Source of the DNA: Gluconacetobacter entanii
GTDB taxonomy: Bacteria > Pseudomonadota > Alphaproteobacteria > Acetobacterales > Acetobacteraceae
DNA: 64,000 bases
Direction: 5' to 3'
Assembly (NCBI RefSeq): GCF_003206495.1
Contig: NZ_NKUF01000002.1
Location: 62,001 to 126,000, forward strand
In this document: positions 60,245 to 64,000 of the stretch, in pieces
Position numbering within the stretch: the stretch's first letter is position 1
How the letters are laid out: the number at the start of each line of letters is the position of its first letter
Program-made: the position numbers and the translations under genes
Notes under the pieces: model-generated
Database searches by the model: none
Told to the model about the DNA's origin: nothing
The model's input: only the letters and a program-made list of their open reading frames with translations

Positions 60245-60981
60245 GCGATCCGGTGCTGGAGGTGCGTCAGGTCGGGCTGCGCCGCAACGGGCGGTGCGTG
60301 CTTGATGACGTGTCGCTGTCGGTGGTGGCGGGGCGGATGACCGGATTGCTGGGACCGAACGGGGCGGGGAAAAGCACGCTCCTGCGCGTGCTGCTGGGCC
60401 TGCTGCGGCCAGAGGCGGGGCAGGTACTGCTGGACGGGCGGGACCTGTCGCACTGGCGGCGGCGGGAGATCGCGCACCGCATCGCCTATGTCCCGCAGGG
60501 GCACATGTCGCTGTTCCCCTATGCCGTGCGTGATGTGGTGGCGCTGGGGCTGGTGTCCTATACGCCGTTTGCCCGCGGGATCGACGAGGCGGAGGCGGCC
60601 ATCGTGGATGATGCGCTGGCGCGGCTGTCGATCTCCCACCTTGCCGCGCGTCCCTATACCGACCTGTCGGGCGGGGAGCGTCAGGCCGTGCTGATTGCGC
60701 GCGCGCTGGCGCATGGGGGGCGGATCCTGGTGCTGGACGAGCCTGAAACCGGCCTTGATTACGGGCAGCAGAAGCGGCTGTATGCGTTGCTGCGTGAACT
60801 TGCCGAAGATGGGTATGCCATTGTTGCAACAACGCACGATCCGCTGCGTGCTGCGGTGGCGTACGACCATGCCGTGCTGCTGCGCCATGGACGGGTGATG
60901 CGCGACGGCCCTGCGGTACAGGTGCTGGATGCCGAAGGGATTGCGCGTCTGTATGCGCGCGGGACCGGTGAGCGTATTTAA
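60232..60981 (+). CDS. ABC transporter ATPase (FepC/BtuD-like)
   Basis: This 249-residue nucleotide-binding subunit powers the FecCD permease. Walker A is GPNGAGKS (residues 42-49), the Q-loop lies in YVPQGH, the signature is LSGGERQ and Walker B ILVLDEPETGLD, with the switch His in ATTHD. The LDEPET form replaces the common LDEPTS. The ATG at 60232 overlaps the permease by 13 bases; a GTG at 60241 would give a four-base overlap. A repeat copy follows the stop. Confidence 0.93.
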   Translation: MAVVSDPVLEVRQVGLRRNGRCVLDDVSLSVVAGRMTGLLGPNGAGKSTLLRVLLGLLRPEAGQVLLDGRDLSHWRRREIAHRIAYVPQGHMSLFPYAVRDVVALGLVSYTPFARGIDEAEAAIVDDALARLSISHLAARPYTDLSGGERQAVLIARALAHGGRILVLDEPETGLDYGQQKRLYALLRELAEDGYAIVATTHDPLRAAVAYDHAVLLRHGRVMRDGPAVQVLDAEGIARLYARGTGERI

Positions 60982-60993
60982 AAACGCACTGGT

Positions 60994-61076
60994 GAAAGTT
61001 TCTGGTGAAGCTTTTTTACGAAAAGGCTCCGAAAGACGCCGCCTTTTTGATGAAAGACGACACCCAAAAACTTTCA
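60994..61076 (-). repeat. Two-hairpin intergenic repeat, copy 11 (reverse)
   Basis: An inverted copy: GAAAGTTTCTGGTG end, a mutated GAAGCTTTTTTACG.../GGCTCC first hairpin, GCCGCCTTTTTGATGAAAGACGACACCC and an AAAAACTTTC end. It lies between the ATPase gene and a convergent small secreted protein gene. Confidence 0.8.
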
Positions 61077-61108
61077 TTACTTATCAATGGGGTATTTCAG
61101 ATCGCCCC

Positions 61109-61480
61109 TCAGCGATTGGGCGTGGCCGGGACATTATCGACGCGGATCGCCTTGCCCGTGCTGTCGTAATAGACGATGGCCACACCATGACGTTCGGCAT
61201 AGCCATCGGGCGTGCCGTGCTGGGTCCAGAACAGCAGCCGGTTGACGTCGGGCTGTTCCTTCACCTTGTCGCCGGGGGGAATGAAGCGGTACTGGCTGTA
61301 ATCCATGTGCAGGCGCGGCAGCGGCGGATGGCGCGAAAGCTGGTGCATGGACTGGTGGCGCTTGAATTCCGCGTCATCCTCGTCCTCCTGCGCCATGGCG
61401 GGAATGGAGGACAGGAGGACCGGCAGAAGCCCCACGGCCACGCATCCGGCAATCTTCCAGTATCGCTGCTTTACCGGCAT
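61109..61480 (-). CDS. Small secreted protein of unknown function
   Basis: This 123-residue protein has a strong signal peptide (MPVKQRYWKIAGCVAVGLLPVLL..., cut after AMA). The mature part starts with an acidic EDEDDAEF stretch, then HPPLPRLHMDYSQYRFIPPGD and a C-terminal LLFWTQHGTPDGYAERHGVAIVYYDSTGKAIRVD segment that looks like beta-hairpins. No family is recognised. It lies 107 bases behind the porin gene on the same strand and may be co-transcribed. The start is set by the signal peptide; the open frame upstream overlaps the porin gene. Confidence 0.65.
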   Translation of the reverse strand: MPVKQRYWKIAGCVAVGLLPVLLSSIPAMAQEDEDDAEFKRHQSMHQLSRHPPLPRLHMDYSQYRFIPPGDKVKEQPDVNRLLFWTQHGTPDGYAERHGVAIVYYDSTGKAIRVDNVPATPNR

Positions 61481-61587
61481 CTGCGTGGCACCCTTTCGCC
61501 TTGTCCCGACAGGTTGGGGCAACATCCCCCTTTTTTCCGGCGGGCGCAAGGCGTTGGCGTCATGGCTGTTGTGGCGTGGATGGGGGA

Positions 61588-63456
61588 TTACTGGAACGGC
61601 AGGTAGCGGAAGTCGAAGAAGATCTCGCTCATGCTCGTGCTTGGCGCGCCACCGGTGCCCCCCCACGCATGCACGCGCGAGTAGGCAAGCTGCGTTCCGG
61701 CCTGCACCGTGCCGTACTTGCCCTTGATGAAGCGGTACCATGCGCCGATCGTGAATTCCTCCACCGACTTGATGCTTGCGGTGCAGGCCGACGACCCTTC
61801 GGTCCAGCATCCGCTGTTGTCGGACATCGGGTTGCCATAGCCATAGGCAGTGCCATCGGAATCGAAATATCCACGTCCCGAACGCTGCATCCCGAAATAG
61901 CCATAGACATCGAACAGGCGGTTGGGATGGGCGATGATGCCCGCCGTGGCCTGCGCGCTGCTAAGCAGGTCGGGCGCGCCATTCTCCTTCAGCGTGGCGT
62001 CAGGCAGCAGGACCGAGCCATAGCGCCCGATCCCCTTGCCCGCCAGTCCGGCAAGGCGCACTTCGAGGTGATGCTGGAGGATCGGCACGATCATGGATCC
62101 GCCACCGCCCCATGCGATGGCGGTGTGGTTCACGCCCTCACCCCCGATGACCGAACGGTCATGCGGGAAATGCAGGATGCCTTCCATTTCATAATGGCCC
62201 CATGACGGGTCGCCTGCGACCTTTGCGATGATGTCGGGCGCGATTTCGTTGGAGTAGTTCGTGCTCGATCCCGTCAGGCCCACGCCGTTCGATCCCACCT
62301 TGGCATAGTTGCCGCTGCCGGGCAGGGCATATTCGCCATTGTCGCTATAGGCGGAAAAGCCGGTGGTGTCATAGATCGTGGCCGGGTTTTCGATCGACAG
62401 GCCCGCCCACAGGCGATGCTCCAGGAAGTCCTTGACGAGGCGCACCTGCCACTGCCGCGCCCATGTCTGCCCGGCAAGGATGGAGGATTCGATGGTTTCC
62501 GGCAAGCTTTCCTGGCGCGGGATGATGCCGACGCGATCCGGGGTCAGCATCGTCCAGGCCTGCCCGATCAGGAAGTGCCAGTTGGTCTTGGAATCATCGA
62601 GCGTCAGGTACGCCTGGCGCAGGCGCGGGACATAGGAATTGCTTTCATACGGGTTGGTCGTCTCCGCACTTGCGCCGAAATCGCTTTCGACAAATCCCGC
62701 CACCGTCATGTGCGTGCCCAGCGGCGCGCGCGCCATCAGGGAGAAGCGGGTATAGCGCGCGTCCCCGGTAAAGTTGTCGGTGTGGAAGTTCGAACTGTTG
62801 CGGAAGGGGATGTTCGCCCACGAATTGAAGATGCCCGAGGCGACATGGCGGTTTTCCTCCACCGCGGCGGCGTCGAAGAATCCACCAAGGATGATCGACA
62901 CGGACCCGGCATGGAACACCTTGCTGCCCAGTGCGCCGGCGGACTGCGCGCCCACGGTTTCACGCGTGTGCGGGCCGACATTGTTGTTCGCCATGTGCGA
63001 AATCAGGTCCTCGTCACGATGGGCGACGACGGATTCGAATGTCGGCGTGTCGATGAACGACCCGTTCGGATTGTCCGAATGTCCCCCGATATGCGGGCTC
63101 CCCATGCCTGGTGGCGTGCGTTCGCCCGTGGCCGTAAGGCGCCCTTCCTGCGGGGTCCAGCCACCACGCACATGGCCTGCGCTGCCTGAAACCTGCAGGG
63201 AATGTCCCCCCGTGCCCGAACCCGTGCCGGTTCCGGCGTGGGCGCGGTGCTGCGCGATCTGCTGGCGCATGGCCTGCAGGCTGCGCTGCAGTTCCATCTG
63301 CTGTTGCTGGAGATGTTCCATCTGCCGCTCCATGATATCGAGCGATTCCGGATCATCATCGGCCAAGCCGGCCGAGGCAGGCACCATGAAGGAACACAGC
63401 AGCAGGGCGGCCGACAGGCTGAGCCAGACGGCACGGCGGGGGAAAAGATTCGGCAT
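61588..63456 (-). CDS. DcaP-like outer-membrane porin with N-terminal coiled coil
   Basis: This 622-residue outer-membrane protein has a signal peptide cut near ASA, then a coiled coil at about 38-70 (DIMERQMEHLQQQQMELQRSL), a Gly/Ser/Thr linker of about 80 residues and a C-terminal ~420-residue region of alternating strands (GGFFDAAAVEENR, RFSLMARAPLG..., HFLIGQAWTML). It ends in FFDFRYLPFQ, close to the outer-membrane assembly signal. A coiled coil followed by a barrel is the layout of trimeric DcaP-type porins for negatively charged or aromatic substrates. The ATG is preceded by an AT-rich stretch without a good ribosome-binding site. The substrate is unknown. Confidence 0.78.
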   Translation of the reverse strand: MPNLFPRRAVWLSLSAALLLCSFMVPASAGLADDDPESLDIMERQMEHLQQQQMELQRSLQAMRQQIAQHRAHAGTGTGSGTGGHSLQVSGSAGHVRGGWTPQEGRLTATGERTPPGMGSPHIGGHSDNPNGSFIDTPTFESVVAHRDEDLISHMANNNVGPHTRETVGAQSAGALGSKVFHAGSVSIILGGFFDAAAVEENRHVASGIFNSWANIPFRNSSNFHTDNFTGDARYTRFSLMARAPLGTHMTVAGFVESDFGASAETTNPYESNSYVPRLRQAYLTLDDSKTNWHFLIGQAWTMLTPDRVGIIPRQESLPETIESSILAGQTWARQWQVRLVKDFLEHRLWAGLSIENPATIYDTTGFSAYSDNGEYALPGSGNYAKVGSNGVGLTGSSTNYSNEIAPDIIAKVAGDPSWGHYEMEGILHFPHDRSVIGGEGVNHTAIAWGGGGSMIVPILQHHLEVRLAGLAGKGIGRYGSVLLPDATLKENGAPDLLSSAQATAGIIAHPNRLFDVYGYFGMQRSGRGYFDSDGTAYGYGNPMSDNSGCWTEGSSACTASIKSVEEFTIGAWYRFIKGKYGTVQAGTQLAYSRVHAWGGTGGAPSTSMSEIFFDFRYLPFQ

Positions 63457-63597
63457 ATATTACCAGTGGGCCTCGGACTACGGGTCAAGACTACTGTGTG
63501 TCAAAACATTTCCCGGCTTCGGCGTAAATGATAATTTCTTTTAAGAAGGATATTTTTACCTTCTGTAATATCGGATACGCGGTTCGGGGCGCTTTTT

Positions 63598-64000
63598 TCA
63601 TGTCACGCTGCCATCACGCCGCGCGGTGACGCCATAAACCGTGTCATGCCAGACGGCATCGTTGGGGGGCGGCGTCACGCTGCCGGTATCGGTATGGGCG
63701 AAGCCCGCGCGCTGCATGAGGATACGCACAAGGCGCTGGCGTTCATCGCTTTCGAGTGCCTGCCATAATGCGACGGCTTTTTGTGGAACAAAACTGTTTC
63801 CATATGTAACAAGGACCAGTCCGCCGGGTTGCAGGACGCGCGCGATTTCGCGAAACAGCGCGACAGGGTGCCGCAGGTAGGGCACGACATCGCACAGGCA
63901 TACGGCGTCAAGCGATTCATCGGCCAGCGGCAGTTCGGGCGTGTCATTGAGGTCCTGGACGATGCGCTGCGTCAGGCGGTCGTTGGATTCAAGCGCCGGG
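63598..64000 (-). CDS. Class I SAM-dependent methyltransferase, C-terminal part
   Basis: The gene enters from the right edge; its N-terminus is outside the window. Reading the minus strand from 63999 gives LPLADESLDAVCLCDVVPYLRHP, then VALFREIARVLQPGGLVLVTYGN, the strand 4 to strand 5 part of a Methyltransf_11 domain. A C-terminal FVPQKAVALWQAL...AGF segment follows. The SAM-binding glycine loop is missing because it is upstream. Small-molecule substrates are typical, and none can be named. Confidence 0.8.
   Translation of the reverse strand, partial: PALESNDRLTQRIVQDLNDTPELPLADESLDAVCLCDVVPYLRHPVALFREIARVLQPGGLVLVTYGNSFVPQKAVALWQALESDERQRLVRILMQRAGFAHTDTGSVTPPPNDAVWHDTVYGVTARRDGSVT

Noticed and set aside
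63520-63540. Fur-box-like AATGATAATTTC upstream of the porin
   Set aside because: Only one half of the palindromic consensus matches; in AT-rich sequence this is expected by chance.

Overview
This 64 kb window is GC-rich chromosomal DNA from an alphaproteobacterium, most likely an acetic acid bacterium (Acetobacteraceae, Komagataeibacter/Gluconacetobacter-like). That assignment is inference. It rests on the protein sequences, an Entner-Doudoroff edd-eda pair, the alphaproteobacterial RNase E layout, and a dispersed AT-rich hairpin repeat after many stop codons that I associate with these genomes. There is no rRNA operon, prophage, insertion sequence or CRISPR array. Almost everything is core metabolism, envelope growth and information processing.

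Layout from left to right. The end of a GT4 glycosyltransferase is followed by a ClC antiporter and two translationally coupled CDF metal exporters (minus strand), a COG2509 flavoprotein, priA, then xerC-pip-aspartyl protease. Next come a small secreted protein with a PII gene, a UbiH-type hydroxylase, the coupled cysE / TIGR03862 flavoprotein / HerA-like ATPase operon, and a lone class A beta-lactamase. After these are rne, an amidase, leuA behind a candidate leucine leader peptide, and a repetitive lipoprotein. The rod-shape operon mreB-mreC-mreD-mrdA-rodA carries a DUF3293 gene at its end. Then come glyQ-glyS, a DUF2076 protein, alkB, edd-eda, a secreted cupin, tRNA-Lys, ppiB, coaD and gyrA, kptA, ssb/uvrA (divergent), speD-speE, an ABM monooxygenase, a tandem glycine riboswitch with gcvT-gcvH-gcvP, an iron/cobalamin-type ABC importer with a broken binding-protein gene, a small secreted protein, a DcaP-like porin and the end of a methyltransferase gene.

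Main functional blocks: envelope elongation (mre/mrd/rodA plus amidase), glycine and C1 metabolism (riboswitch-controlled gcvTHP), polyamine synthesis (speD-speE), DNA repair and replication (priA, xerC, uvrA, ssb, gyrA, alkB), and metal or siderophore transport (CDF pair, ABC importer, porin).

The most unusual signals are: eleven copies or part-copies of a two-hairpin intergenic repeat, two of which bracket the beta-lactamase gene in opposite orientation; a probably leaderless 37-codon leucine leader peptide before leuA; a terminator-like hairpin with a T6 run inside the long rne leader; an in-frame TAA splitting the ABC binding protein; a separate four-hairpin element between the DUF3293 gene and glyS; and a possible 61-codon ORF between the glycine riboswitch and gcvT.
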